Assembly (NCBI GenBank): GCA_963575745.1
Contig: CAUYUJ010015283.1
Coordinates: forward strand, 654,910 to 718,909
Direction: 5' to 3'
Origin: Prorocentrum cordatum
Taxonomy: Eukaryota; Sar; Dinophyceae; Prorocentrales; Prorocentraceae
DNA: 64,000 nucleotides
The notes under the pieces are model-generated. The model saw only the letters and a program-made list of their open reading frames with translations, ran no database searches and was not told where the DNA came from. The translations under genes and the position numbers were made by a program. Shown here one piece after another: positions 1-13,290 of this stretch (position 1 is the first letter of the stretch; every line of letters begins with the position of its first letter).

Positions 1-52
1 CACACACATACATACATACATACATACATACATACATACATACATACATGTG
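1..52. repeat. (CATA)n microsatellite at left edge
   Basis: Uninterrupted tetranucleotide CATA repeat after a short CA run; it begins at the window edge, so its true length is unknown. Confidence 0.95.
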
Positions 53-570
53 GCCGAAGAATCCCCACGACGCCACAAGAACCCTTCAGGAGGCCCCCCA
101 AAAACCCCATTCCATTGGGGAGAACGTGCGTTCTCAACATATCCGCATTTTGTGTCGTAGCAGCGATCACGACGGCCCAAGAGGCCTCCGAGATCGCCAC
201 AAGATGACCTAAGAGGCCCCCAAGAGCGTTTCAAAACAACCCGAGAGGGGCCCCAGTACTGCCCCAAGACGGCACAAACCAAGCTCACCAGGCCCTCAAC
301 GGCCCCCAAGAGAGGTCCACAAGGGCGATGGGAGGTCCCCACGGGGGCCCAACATGGCCCAACAAGAAACTTGTAGGGGGGGGGCGGGGGGGGGGGGGAG
401 GGGAGGGGGCGGGGGGGGGGGGGGGCAATTCGACAAAAAAACCCAAGAGGGACCCACGACGAAGACCCAAACGGGTTTACCAAGAAACCCAACAGAGTGG
501 CGCAAAGGAGGCCTCCAGAGGTCCTCAAAACCCTTGAACAAGAATCACGATGCCCCAGCCCAAACATGGT
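53..570. repeat. Degenerate AAGAnGGCCCC microrepeat with G-tract
   Basis: Loose repetition every 15-25 bases of words such as CCAAGAGGCC, CAAGATGACC and AAGAGGCCCCC. A G-rich tract (about 366-426) sits inside. The same word family returns at 54.60-55.15 kb and, inverted, at 26.15-26.33 kb. Short ORFs here are low-complexity Pro/Gly products and I do not treat them as genes. Confidence 0.6.
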
Positions 571-2640
571 TTTGCTAAGAAGAGCCTCCGCTAACAAATC
601 TGCGGCTGACGGGGCATGGCCCGTAACGCCAAGCGAAAACGAGGATGGATGAGAGGAGCGTCGCCCAAGACCACCAAATGGGACACTCGGCGCCGACGGC
701 GGCTCCGCGGGAGGGGGCGGCGAGGACGACGGGGACCGAACAGAAGAATTTACAAAACAAATTGAAAAGCGATTTCCCGAAGGTTCCCCAAGCGTCGCTT
801 GCACTAGGGTTGCTTGCTTCGGCGTTCAAGACGTGAGTGGGTCGGCCGAAGTTTCGTCACGTGCCCGCCCATGCCACATCACGGGCGCCCGTGGGCCCCA
901 CACCGCACAGCTTGCACATTATTTGCGTTGGCTGCATTGCCAAAGCACGGCTCCCAACAAATAATTCACACCACCTGTCCTGCACCATGGAACTACCTTC
1001 CTGTAGATACCTCCGCATCACCCGTAATACATAATCGCGTTTCACAACATAGTTACCAGCACATAGCAAACGCCGAAAAGCTCTCACCGCATAGCTTAAA
1101 CAGCATGGCTACTACAACATAGACACGATACATAGCTGAAGACGCAAAACTGCAACCGCTGGAGTTCAACACCGCGCTCTCCGTTGTATGAGATGGATCA
1201 TCGACTTGTTGGTTTTATGCCGTTGGGCCCCGATTAAAACCGCCAGGCTTTTAGGAAAGTCTGCAATATTCGGAACTTGTGGTTCGACATCGGCTTCCAG
1301 GAACCGCTGCAGACCGATAGCTGATCAGCACCAAGAGATCCCAGAATAGAGAAAAGATCCCCAGGGAACAACTATTTTTCTGCAGCGGTAAGTTTACGTC
1401 GTGCCAAATCGGCGGCGACACCAGCGTGGGCGCGCGGAATGACGGCGACCAGTGGTCAGGAATCGGCCGGCGTCGACGGGGAACGCGCGATCGTTCACGG
1501 CTGAGCGATCCAAACAATATCAACCATCGGCGCGCAGGCCGTTTACGACACTTGCCAGCACAATCGAAAACGGTACGCGTTTTGTTTCACCGTTTTGGGG
1601 GAGCCTCCAGGTAGTGTTCTCGTCGCCACTGCACTGGGTCCGCCTCGAACTTCGAATCAAAACGCGCCCTGAGAACCATTCGGGTGGCGCGCGAACAATT
1701 TGCGCCGCAACGCGGCACGCGGCAATCCGAACCCGCGTCCTGGCAACCCGGGCTACGGTATGACGAAGTGTCCCGCATGCAAGACAAGGGGGGAAGACGA
1801 GAGGCGGCCGAAGAGACAGGACGGAAAAGAGAGAGGTGTCACGCGGAGAGGCCGCACCCAAGGGAGGAGCTGGCGGCAGCAGTGCAATTCGGGACCCAGC
1901 AAGTAGAGGCTGCAGGAGCGGCGGGCCACCAGGGTGGCGGGCGGGAAGCGCGGTGGGACAGGCCTGGTGGGGGCGTCGCTGGACTGCTGCGGCCAGCTGG
2001 GCGCGTGGTCCCGTGCCGGTGCGGCGTGGCGGAGGCGAAGCGCGACCGCACCTTGGGGGGGGGGCGGCGAGGCGGCGAGGTGCGGGCGAAAGAGACCAGG
2101 CAAAGCCGAGCGGCTGGAGAGTGCCAAGCGCCCGGCTGCCGCAGAGCGGCGCGTGGAGGCCACGCACACGGCCAGGGACGGCGGGGGGAAACCGAAGAGG
2201 CGACGAGCCGAGCCCAGGACGGGCGCACGCATCGCAGCCGAGGACAGGGCGGGGCCCTGTGGAAGCGGGATCTGGGCGCGGGTTCCCAGCGGGCAGCTGA
2301 GAGGCTCAGAGGCAAAAAGGCCGGGCGACGCTGCGGCGGCGCCCTCCAAGGTGGGACAGCGCGAGCTGCCGGGCGGGGGCGGTAGCCAATCTGCATGGCC
2401 CATGGCCAGTGGAGCGGCGTGTGCGCCAAACGAACTGGGGCCAGTGCGGCCCGAGGTGGCGCGCGAACATGTAAGTTGAGGGTGAGAGCAAATAAAGAAC
2501 GGGTGAAGGGACCTGAAAGGAAACGGCCAAACATCAAAGGCCAACGATGATGGCACCAAGTGCCAACATATGCGAGGCTTGAAAGACCAAGGTGCGCAGC
2601 GCAAAGCGCTAACGTAGTCGTGCATACATATGCATGGATA
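571..2640. other. Unassigned GC-rich stretch
   Basis: No recognisable gene. Long overlapping ORFs on both strands at 1,684-2,480 reflect high GC and few stop triplets, not a protein family I know. At about 960-1,140 there are degenerate copies of the CACAACATAG word seen in the ~14-bp repeat at 4.3, 14.4 and 15.9 kb. Confidence 0.5.
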
Positions 2641-2644
2641 GTGT

Positions 2645-2656
2645 GTATATATATAT

Positions 2657-2687
<31 letters not shown>

Positions 2688-2700
2688 CAGAGAGACCCAC
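2645..2700. repeat. TA / GAAA / GA microsatellite
   Basis: A short TATATA run passes into (GAAA)n and then (GA)n. Confidence 0.9.
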
Positions 2701-4319
2701 AGCACAGAGAGGGAGAGGCATATCACTACGATCCCTGGTATCATCCACTTCTCTTTCCCCTCTTCCAACCCATCCTCCCCGTTTCCCCATTACCCCTTAT
2801 CCAACTGTTCCTCGCAGTTCCTTCCTCGTCCTCCCCGCCTCCTCCAAAGAAGGAGGATGTGGCGGTGGAGCAGCTCCTCCCAGCTCCCTCCTCCCGCCGC
2901 CACTCCGCCTCCACGCGACCTTCCCCTCTGCTCCACTCGACGCCCTCCCATTCCACCAGTCGACGTCGTCACCATCTTCTTTCGCCGGCCCTTCTTCTCT
3001 TCCTTCCAGACACGCCTCTGATCGCCAACTGTAACAGACCATGGGATAGGAGGATGACCTTTGCACTAACAATCACATTTAACATGAAATGCGAATAAGA
3101 TTTTCGGGCACGTTTGACCGACCAATGTCCAGAGCCCTCCTTCCTAGAGCCCTCCTCCTCCACTCGTCTTCGCCGCCGTAGCGGCCGCCCTGACTGCCAT
3201 CGTCGTCGCTGTGTCCAGTCGCAATCCCTGCGAGCCTCATCTTCGCGGTCACGGCGCCCAACAGCACCGATAGCTTATCGTTGAAGCCACCCAAAGTCAG
3301 CGTGATGGATCCTCCCAGGAGGCGGACGAGGCGGAGGAGGGTTCCCCTTCAGCTCCCACCTGCCTCCAAACATTATCATTGTTTTGATCCTCCCCCTGAT
3401 CTTCATCCTCGTCCTCCTCCCGTTCCTCCTGTTCCTCCTCCTCCTTTTTCTTCGCTTCCTCTTCCTCCCATTCCTCATTCCTCCTCCTCCTCCTCCTCCT
3501 CCTCCATCCTCTTACCCCAAATTATGTGGCGAAGGGGTCCTCCTCCAGGGGTGGGTGCGGAGGGGATGCGCACGGAGCGAGAAAGGGCAACAAGGATAAC
3601 GAACAAGGTCGGGGACCATTCTCTCCGCGTGCAACGAACCTCTGGTAAGGCGCCCCTGTCTCGGGAAACAGACCCTGCGTACCAAACACATCCGCCACCA
3701 AGTCCATTCACATCATCACGCACCCCCTCCCTCCATTCCAACTTCGCTAACTTCGCTCACCCTTTCCTCTCGCATCACCGGCTTTCCCCACTGATGTTCA
3801 GTTTGTTTTGGTTGTGTTTCTCTCTCTCTCTCTCGACATGTATGTATGAATACAGATTTATATGTTGGCCAAGCAGTGTTTGCATTTCGGGTTTCTCATG
3901 TTTCTTCCAAGGAACTGGGCCTGTGCGTCGTTCTGGCGGCTACATTGCCGCCGTCACCGCCCCGTCGCCGTCGCCGCCCCGTCGCCCCGTGTCGTCGGCC
4001 TGGCGGCTACAGTGAACCCGTAGAGGAAGATGCGACACGAGGGCGCAAAAACATCGGAAGGCCACGTCGAGCGGTCGCGCTAACGAAAGCGGCCAAGCAT
4101 GGGCCGAAGTGGAAGGATGCAGGGGCTGCCTCGGGAAATGGTTCGTCCTCATGATGCGAGCTGAGCGCCGTCGCCGCGCGATGTCTGGGGCAGGGCGTCG
4201 GTCCGGCGGTTGTGCAGCCGCCGTCGCCGCTCCGTCGCCTCCTTGCAGGAATTGCGCGGCGTAGTCCGCACTGCAGGGATCACGCCGCACAGATTGCTCC
4301 AGAAATCTTACAAAAAATA
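2701..4319. other. Pyrimidine-rich low-complexity stretch, no gene seen
   Basis: CTC-rich tracts (densest about 3,384-3,505), a TC run (about 3,818-3,836) and a GCC/GTC-rich patch (about 3,945-4,005). ORFs give Pro/Ser/Arg homopolymer-like products and are rejected as genes. Confidence 0.6.
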
Positions 4320-4510
4320 GACGGCACAGCAACCACACCGATGGCACCACATACATTGCACAGCGTAGTCGCACCACATAGATTGCACAACCTAGACTGT
4401 TCAAAATGACAAGGATCGTAAATTGCACCACGTATACCCAATCGCATAGATTTCACCATGCATGTTCAATCACACAGGTTGCTCAACGTAAGTTTGAATC
4501 TTTAAACATG
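4320..4510. repeat. ~14-bp TTGCACnACATAGA tandem repeat
   Basis: Degenerate repetition of a 13-16 base word around TTGCACCACATAGA. The same word is expanded at 14.35-14.63 kb and 15.93-16.09 kb, each time next to the junction of the ~1 kb macrosatellite unit. Single copies occur at the equivalent place in other units (about 5,558 and 8,090). Confidence 0.75.
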
Positions 4511-6074
4511 AAAATAAACTCTACCCCCATGGATTCTCGACCCCATTTGACGTATTGCAATACACATATGATTCTGCCCCATCGCCCATCCTAAATATGA
4601 ACTCGTATCATCCCAGCCCAACCTGTACCGACCTCCCCCCGCCATCCCCTGCAACAAATAATATGCGCGCGCATTTGTTTATCACAAATCAAAAGTTCTC
4701 AAAACAAAGATTGCGAAACAGCGATCCGAAATGCACACGCGCGTGCCCCACGCGCGCATGCCAAAACCCTTTGTCCCAAAACCTTCGGTTTCGTAAAGGT
4801 TTCCAATAATACGGTCCAAATAATAAATGAAACACATGGTTTCGCAACACGGATTCCCAAACAAACACATTGCGCGCGCTCTTGCCAAATCTTAAAACAT
4901 AAAAAAGGGTGCTTCTACAGTTTCAGAACATGATACCAAACGGCCTTCGCGCTCGCGCATGTCGAAGTCGTTCGAATACCTTTGCGCGCGCGCTGGGGTG
5001 GCACGATCCGTGTAAAAAATACCATGCTGGCAGGCCACTCTCGTGCGTCAGCCGCGCGCGCATTTCGAAGTCCTTCCAAAACGTTCGTCACCGACGCGAA
5101 AACGCCGTCATCGTCGCCGGCGTGATTAGCATCGGCGCCGTCACTGGCTGCCCCGTCGTCGCTGTCACCATCAACACCAGCATCGCTACTATCATCATCG
5201 TGTGTACCGTTGTCGACGTTGCAGTGGTACCACGCCCGCCCACGGCGACGACTCGCACTGAAGTGCTCGTTGGCATGTGCCGAGCGGTCAGCGCCACCGC
5301 GTTCGCGTCGGTCGCGCCAAACTAGCATAAATGCCCGCTGGGATGTGCCGAACGGTTAGCGCCAACGCGTTCGCGTCGGTCGCGCCAAACTATCTGACCG
5401 ATGAACACGCGAGTGTGCGCGGCCGCAGAGATGCACCAGCCAACGCCAAGCACTCATCGCAATCGTTCCCCCATGGGTTTTGCAAACCAGAAGGCGGGTG
5501 GGTGGGTGGGATGATTGCAAGCACTGGAGTTGCTTTAAATCCGGCAAGTGAATCGCACAACATAGGTTTTCCCAAAAAACTATACCCCCCTCCAGATTAT
5601 CGAGACCCCTTTTCGTGCTGCAATATACATATGTATCTGCCCGATATCCCATCCTACATATGAGCTCATACCACCCCAGCCAGGCAAAGATCGGCACCCC
5701 TCGTCATCCTGTACTACAAACGACTATAGGCGCGCACGCGCTCACTGAAAATCGCAAGCTGTCAAGAATCCCTGGCAACCAAAAAAACCAAATGCACGCG
5801 CGCGTGGGTCGCGCGCGCATGCCGAAATCCTTCAAAAAACCTTCGGTTCCGTAAGGATATTAAACTCGAGCGCGCACAAAACATATGGTCAAAAACACGG
5901 CTTCGCAACGCGGATTTCCAAACAAAAATTCACGCGCGCTCTTGCCAAGTCTTAAGAAACAGCAGAAACATGTTTTCCAACTGTTTCATGAGATGATACC
6001 GAACGGCTTTCGCGCGCGCATGTGGAAATCGTTGGGAGAACGGGTTTCACGGGCGCTTGCCTGCTGCGCGTTTC

Positions 6075-7545
6075 GAACCAGGGGGTGCTCCCCCCCCAAC
6101 ACTCGGCGCCGCCGATCAACGCCAGAGGGGACTCCGCTCCCCAAGAAACCCCTGCCCCTCCCGAACCTCCCCCCCTCCCAAGGGGGAAGGGGGGGGGCGT
6201 CGACCCCACTTTCCCTTGGCGCCGGCGCCGGCGGCCGCCAGCAGCGCTTACGGCGGGGACGCAGCAAAGATGACCAGAGGCAGCCCAGGGGGGGGGGGGG
6301 TTCAAACCCCACCGCTCGCCCCGGGCGGTGGGAGAAAGCGGGGGGGTTCAACCCCCCCCCCAGGCTCCGTGGCTGGCGCTGGCGGCGGCCTGCAGCGCAG
6401 GCGCTGGTGCTGGCGACGGCGGGGGCGCGGCGACGATTACCGCCGCTACCACCACCGCCGCCACTACCACCACCACCACCGTCTCAGCCTACCACCGCCA
6501 CCACCACCACCACCCACCACCACCACCAACCCACCGCACAACCACCACCACAACCAACACAGCCACCCACCACAACCACCACCACAACTCACCATCACCA
6601 CCACCACCACCACAAAAACCCATCACCACTACTACCACCACCACTATCTACCACACCACCAACACCACTGCCACAACCACCACCAATACCAGCAGCACAA
6701 CCCACCGCCACCACCAAAAACCACCACGCCACCACCAGCACCACCGCCACCACCACCACCGCCAGCACAACCTCCACGAACCACTGCCACCACCACAGCC
6801 CACCACCACCACCACCACAGCCCACCACCACCACCACCACCACCGCAACCACCACCACACCACCACAACCACAAACACCACCACCACAATTCACAATCAC
6901 CACCACCACAAAAACCCACCACCACTACCACCAACACAACCACTATCTACCACACCACCATCACCACCGACACAAACACCACCACCACCGGCAGCACAAC
7001 CCACCATCACCATCACCCACCGCACCACCACCACAGCCACCACCGCCACCACAACTCCCACCACCAACTCCACAATCCACCGCCACCACCACAACCCACC
7101 ACCACCACCGCCACAAACCACCACCACACCACCACCAACCCCCCACCACCACAATCACAACCCACCACCACCAACACCACAAACCACCGCTACACCACCG
7201 CCAAACCACCACCACCACCACCCACCACCACAACCACCACAACCACAACAAACCACCACACAACCACCACGCCACAACCGCCACCACCGCCAGCACCACC
7301 ACCACAACCCACCACCACCACCACCACCGTCGTCCTCGTCGACGTTCCCCGCCGCCGCCGCCCGCCTGCGCCGACGCAAACCCTGGCCCAAGGAGAGGGG
7401 AAGCAAGGGAATAAAGGGGGGGGCTCGAGGCCCCCCCCCTCCGTCACGGGGGGGGATGGGAGGGGTTCGAGACCCCCCCCCTCCGTCCACGGGGGGGGAG
7501 TTCCCGTTACAAACCCCGCCCCCACCTCCAAACGACAACAGGGCG
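6075..7545. other. Insertion-like CCA block inside macrosatellite unit 2
   Basis: The unit is broken near its AAATCGTTCGAACGCC landmark: a version of that stretch lies left of the block (about 6,025-6,070) and again right of it (about 7,555-7,575). Both flanks carry several G-run/C-run hairpin words, for example GGGGTTCAAACCCC near 6,295 and GGGGTTCGAGACCCC near 7,465. No transposase-like ORF is present. It may be a foldback element or a microsatellite expanded between GC hairpins. Confidence 0.5.
6437..7330. repeat. Imperfect (CCA)n array, ~0.9 kb
   Basis: CCA/CAC/ACC triplets with scattered A and T changes. Three plus-strand frames stay open across it (Thr/His/Pro-rich), and minus-strand frames give Val/Trp/Gly-rich products; none is treated as a gene. 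Confidence 0.95.
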
Positions 7546-10500
7546 CGCTCTTTCAAATCGTTCGAACGCCCTTGCGCGCGCGCTGGGGTGGCACGATCCG
7601 TGCCAAATAACACCATGACGGCCGCTCTCGCGCGGCAGGCGCGTGCGCATTTCGAAGTCCTTCCAAAACGTTCGTCGCCGACACGAAAACGCCGTCATCG
7701 TCGCCGGCGTGATCAGCATCGGCGCAGTCACTGGCTGCCCCGTCGTCGCCGTCAGCATCGCCACCAACATCGCTACTATCATCAGCATCATCGTGTGTAC
7801 CGTTGTTAACGTTACCATGATACCACGCCCGCCCACGGCGACGACTCTCACTGAAGTGTTCGTTGGCATGTGCCGAGCGGTCAGCGCCACCGCGTTCGCG
7901 TCGGCCGCGCCAAACTAGCTGGACGCTGCGCGCGCGAGCATGCGGGGGCTTGCGCGGCCGCAGAGATGCACCAGCCAACGCCAAGCACTCATCGCAATCG
8001 TTCCCCCATGGGTATTGCAAACCAGAAGGCGGGTGGGTGGGTGGGATGAATGCGCGAGCAGTGGAATTGCTTTAAGTCCGGCAAGCGAATCGCACAACAT
8101 ATATTTTCCGTTGCACCTTTGTATACAATGAATCGACTCTACCCCCCTCTGGGTTTATCGACGCCCCTTTCCGTGATGCAATTTACATATGATTATGCCC
8201 GATCGCCCATTCTACGTATAAGCTCATACTACCCCAGCCGGGCTGGCATCGCCCCCCCCCATCATCCTGCACCGACGAATTATTATGGACGCGAGCCCGC
8301 TCATCGAAAATCATACGCCCCTCGCAACACGAAAAAACAGACACGCACGCGCGCGTGCGTCGCGCGCGCATGCCGGAATCCTTCGAAAACCTTCTGTTGC
8401 GTCGGGTTGTAAATCGAGCGCGCACTAAACATGAAAACCTGTTTGAATATATCTCTAAAAAAACGCAAGGCTTCGCGACGCGGGTTTCCAAACAAACACT
8501 TGCGCGCTCTTGCCAAGTCTTGAACAACATCAAACAGGTTTCCAACAATTCCATGACAGGATACCAAGCGGCCCTCGCGCGCGCGCATGTCGAAATCGTT
8601 CGATCGCCCTTTCAGCGCGTGCTGGGGTGGCACGATCCGTGTCAAATAACACCATGACGGCCACTCTCGCGCCGCGCGCGCATTTCGAAGTCCTTCCAAC
8701 ACCTTCGTCACCGACGCGAAGACGCCGTCATCATCGCAGGCGTAATCAGCATCGGCGCCGCCACTGCCTCGTCGTCGCCGTCAGCATCGCCACCGGCGTC
8801 GCTACTACCATCATCGCGTGCACCGTTGTCGAATTTGCCATGATACCACGCCCCCCCCCACCCCCACCCCCACGGCCCCGACTCGCACTGAAGTGCCCGC
8901 TGGGATGTGCCGAGCGGTCAGCGCCACCGCGTTCGCGTCGGTCGGTCGCGCCAAACTAGCAGGCCGCTGCTCGCGCGAGCATGCGCGGGCTTGCGCGGCC
9001 GCAGAGACGCACCTGCCAACGCCAAGCACTCAGCGCAGTCGGTCCCGCATGCGTTTTGCAAACGAAATGGCGGGTGGGTGGGCGGGGCGATTGCGCGAGC
9101 ATTGGACTTCTTCAAGTTCGGCAGATGAGTCTCACCACCTAGATCCCCCCGGGATTATCGACACCCCTTTTTCGCGTTGCAATTTTCAGACGCGTCCGCC
9201 CAATCGCCCATCCTTCATATGAACTCATACTACCCAGGCCAGGCCGGCATCGCCCCCCTCCGTCACCCTGCCCCAAAAAACATATGGGCGCGCACCCGCT
9301 CATCAAACATCACAAGTTCTCGAAAACTGACAGAGATGCACGCGCGCGTGCGTCGCGCGCGCATGCCGAAATACTTTAAAACCTTCGTTCGCGTAGAGAT
9401 GTCAAAATCGAGCGCCCAAAAGCAAATTAAGTTTCGCAGCGAGAACTTCCAAAACAAAAGCTTGCGCGCGCGTTCTTGCACAGCGATGAGACAACAAAAA
9501 AGGCGCCCCAGCAGTTTCAAAACATGAAACCAAAACGGCCTTCGCGCGCGCATGCCAAAATCGTTCGAGCGCCCCTGCGCGCGTGCCGGGGCAGCGCGAC
9601 CCGCGTCAAATCACACCGCGTTGGCCACTCTCGCGCGTCTGCCGCGCGCGCATTTAGAACTCCTTCTCAAAACCTCATCGCAGACGCGAAGACGCCGTCA
9701 TCGTCGCCAGCGTAACCAGCATCGGCGCCGTCGCTGGCTGCCCCGTCGTCGCTGCCAGCATCGCCACCAACATCGCTGTCAGCATCGCCGCCAGCATCGC
9801 CACCAGCATCATCGTGTCTACCGTTGCCGAGCGGTCAGCGCCACCGCTTTCGCGTCGGCCGCGCCAAACCAGCTGGACGCTGCGCGCGCGAGCATGCGCG
9901 GGCTTGCGCGGCCGCAGATGCACCAGCCAACGCCAAGCACCCATCGCAATCGTTCCCCGCAAGGCTTTGCAAACCAAGTCGCGGGGGGGTGGGCGGGATT
10001 GCGCGAGCAGTGGACCGACAACTTCAAGCTTGGCGAATGACTCGCACCGCAAAGATCTCCTGTTGCTACGGAGAGAACAGATTATACCCCCCCCCCCCTT
10101 TCGGGAATTATCGGCCCCTCTTTCCGCGCTGCAATTCGCAAATAATTCTGCCCGGTCGCCCATCCGACACACGCAGCCACGCTGCCCCGGCCATGCCTGC
10201 ATCGCCCCCTTTCCGCCACCCTGCGCAGAAAGCGATCGGGCGCGCGCGGTCGCTCACCCATCAATCGCATGCTTTTTTTGGTTCCTCAAAAACCCCTCGA
10301 AACGCGCGCGCGTCGTCGCGCGCGCGCCGCAATCCTTGAAAAACCTGCGGTTGCGCCAGGGTGTCAAAATCGAGCGCCCAAGAAACATTTAAAACCACAG
10401 GGCGTCGCAACGCGCATTTCCAAGCCAAACTCGGGCGCGCGCTATTGCGATGAATTCTTGTGAAAACCAGCATGGCGTCCGAACAGCTTCATGACATGAT

Positions 10501-10957
10501 GCCGACCAGCCTTCGCGCCCGCACGTCGAAATCGCTCGACAGCCCACGCGCGCGGGCCGTCGCGAGAGCCCCACGCAACAAATCCGACGAATTGCACTCG
10601 CGCGCGTCGTCGCGCGCGCGCCGAAATCCGTCAAACACATTCGGCCCCCTAACCATTGCACAACCGCGCGCCCAAATACAAGCACAAACGCACATGGACT
10701 CGCAACGCCAGTTTTCAAAAGAGTGGGAGGTGCCCGCTGGGATGCGCCTAGCGGTCAGCGCCACCGCGGCCGCGGAGATGCACCTGCCAACTCCAAGCGC
10801 TCATCGCAATCGCCACCGCATGGGTTTTGTAAGCCAAGTTGCGGGCGGGTGGGTGGGATTGTTTGCAAGAGCATGGGTGCGCTAGCTCGACTGTAAAAAT
10901 CAATTCTCCCGTCTACAATGAGAATAGACTCGACCCCCCACCCCCCGCCCCTGGCGT

Positions 10958-11099
10958 TATCCGCACCCCTTTCGGGTCCATCCTAAGTATGAATTTACAC
11001 TATCTCGGGGGGGGCAGCATCGCCCCCCCTGAGGTTACCTTGTAACTTACCCTGTGACGTACCCAGCCCTTTCTGTACATGTGGCGATTCTACTCAGGA
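10958..11099. other. Junction between macrosatellite and 103-bp array
   Basis: A truncated start of a macrosatellite unit decays into unrecognised sequence before the 103-bp array begins. Confidence 0.4.
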
Positions 11100-13290
11100 C
11101 CACTCAATACTGACTGGCATTCTGAAGGGCGCGCAGTGCGCCAGAAGAGCACCCAGAAGTGATTTCAGAAGAGCGCCGCAAAAGGAGAAACGGCAAATAT
11201 ACAACATGGAAACACAAGGGCGTTGAAAGAAACGCGTATGACGCATCTCCGAGTGATCCACGTTGGACGCATCTCCGCTGGGCCTCCCAGAAACCCTCGA
11301 AAATGGCGACAGCAGCGCAGATCGCAAGACCCACAGGGCGCCGTTAGGTCCCGAGGTGATCCGCGTGGGACCCACCTCCGCTGGGCCTCCCAGGAGCCAA
11401 CGAAATGGGCAACAATTGCACAGGTCGCAAAACCCCCAGGGGACGGCGAGGTCCAGGTGATCCGCGTGGGACCCACCTCCGCTGGGCCTCCCAGGGGCCC
11501 ACGAAAGTGGCGACAATTGCGCAGGTCGCACGCCTCCAAGGCGCCGCGAGGTCCCGAGGTGATCCGCGTTGGCCCCACCTCCGCTGGGCCTCCCAGGACC
11601 CCACGAAAATGGCGACAGCGGCGCAGATCGCAAGACCCACATGGCGCCGTTAGGTCCCGAGGTGATCCGCGTGGGACCCACCTCGGCTGGGCCTCCCAAG
11701 AGCCAACGAAAGTGGCAACAATTGCACAGGTCGCAAGCCCCCCCAGGGGGCGGCGAGGTCCCGAGGTGATCCGCGTGGGACCCACCTCCGCTGGGCCTCC
11801 CAGGAGCCCACGAAAGTGGCGACCCTTGCGCAGATCGCAGCCCCCCAGGGCGCTGCGAAGTCCCGAGGTGATCCGCGTGGGACCCACCTCCGCTGGGCCT
11901 CCCAGGAGCCCACGAAAGTGGCAATAGTTGCACAAGTCGCAAGACCCCCAGGGGGCGGCGAGGTCCCGAAGTGATCCGCGTGGGACTCACCTCCGCTGGG
12001 CCTCCCAGGAGCCCACGAAAGTGGCAATAGTTGCACAAGTCGCAAGACCCCCAGGGGGCGGCGAGGTCCCGAGGTGATCCGCGTGGGACCCACCTCCGCT
12101 GGGCCTCCCAGGAGCCAACGATAGTGGCGACAATTGCGCAGATCGCCAGCCCCCAAGGGCGCCGCGCGGTACCGAGGTGATCCGCGTTGGCCCCACCTCC
12201 GCTGGGCCTCCCAGGAGCCCACGAAACTGGCGACAGATGCGCAGATCGCAAGGCCCCAAGGGGGCGGCGAGATGTCCCGAGGTGATCCGCGCGGGACCCA
12301 CCTCCGCTGGGCCTCCCAGGAGCCCGCGAAAGTGGCGACAGATGCGCAGATCGCAGCGCCCCAAGGCGCCGAGAGGTCCCGAGGTGATCCGCGTTGGCTC
12401 CGTCTCCGCTGGGCCCCCCAGGAGCCCACGAAAGTGGCGACGATGGCGCAAATCGCAGCCCCCCGGGGACCCGCGAGGTCCCGAGGTGATCCGCGTTGGC
12501 CCCACCTCCGCTGGGCCTCCCAGGAGCCCACGAAAGTGGCGACAGTTGCGCTGATCGCACCCCCCCCAGGGCGCCGCGAGGTCCCGAGGTGATCCGCGTT
12601 GGCCCCACCTCCGCTGGGCCTCCCAGGAGCCCACGAAAGTGACGACAGTTGCGCAGATCACAGCCTCCCAGGGCGCCGCGAGTTCCCGAGGTGATCCGCG
12701 TTGGCCCCACCTCCGCTGGGCCTCCCAGGAGCCCACGAAAACGGCGACAGATGCGCAGATCGCAGCCCCCCAGGGCGCTGCGAAGTCCCGAGGTGATCCG
12801 CGTGGGACCCACCTCCGCTGGGCCTCCCAGGAGCCCGCGAAAGTGGCGACAGATGCGCAGATCGCAGCGCCCCAAGGCGCCGAGAGGTCCCGAGGTGATC
12901 CGCGTTGGCCCCGCCCCCGCTGGGCCTCCCAGGAACCCACGAAAATGGCGACAATTGCGCAGATCGCAGCCCCCCAGGGCGCTGCGAAGTCCCGGGGTGA
13001 TCCGCGTTGGCCCCACCGGCCCCCCAGGAGCCCACGAAAGTGGCGACAACTGCGCAGACCGCAAGCCCCCAGGGCGCCGCGAGGTCCCGAGGTGATCCGC
13101 GTTGGCCCCACCTCCGCTGGGCCTCCCAGGAGCCAACGAGAGTGGCGACAATTGCGCAGATCGCAGCCTCCCAGGGCGCCGCGAGGTCCCGAGGTGATCT
13201 GCGTTGGCCCCACCTCCGCTGGGCCTCCCACGAACCCACGAAAATGGCGACAGTTGCGCAGATCGCAGCCCGAGGGCACGAGAGAAGAGG
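11100..13290. repeat. ~103-bp satellite array, about 20 copies
   Basis: Each unit contains CCGAGGTGATCCGCGT, CACCTCCGCTGGGCCTCCCA, GGAGCCCACGAAAGTGGCGA and GCGCAGATCGCA. Unit starts are spaced 101-105 bases from about 11,246 to 13,194. Two variants occur after the GATCCGCG word: GTGGGACCC dominates the left half and GTTGGCCCC the right half. Minus-strand frames stay open for up to 892 codons only because the unit lacks stop triplets in that direction; since 103 is not a multiple of three the frame rotates, so I do not call a protein. Confidence 0.95.

Larger units (their letters stand above)
4535..10957. repeat. Macrosatellite block 1, five ~0.85-1.1 kb units
   Basis: Head-to-tail units share an ordered set of landmarks: an ATCGACACCCCTTT start, a TATGA(G/A)CTCATACTACCCC block, a CG-rich core (GCACGCGCGCGTGCGTCGCG type), CTTGCGCGCGCTCTTGCC, GGGGTGGCACGATCCGTG, a GCCGTCATCGTCGCC block, GCGGTCAGCGCCACCGCGTT and a closing GGCGGGTGGGTGGG. 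Unit starts are near 4,535, 5,598, 8,155, 9,157 and 10,107. Unit 2 is enlarged by a ~1.47 kb insertion. Similar ORFs recur in every unit on both strands and shift frame between units, so I read this as noncoding satellite. Its origin is unknown. Confidence 0.85.

Noticed and set aside
6057-7809. Long Thr/His/Pro ORFs (up to 517 codons)
   Set aside because: They follow the CCA triplet array in all three frames; no non-repeat domain.
11100-13290. CRISPR-like array
   Set aside because: The whole ~103-bp unit is repeated with no unique spacers, and there are no cas-like genes; it is a satellite.
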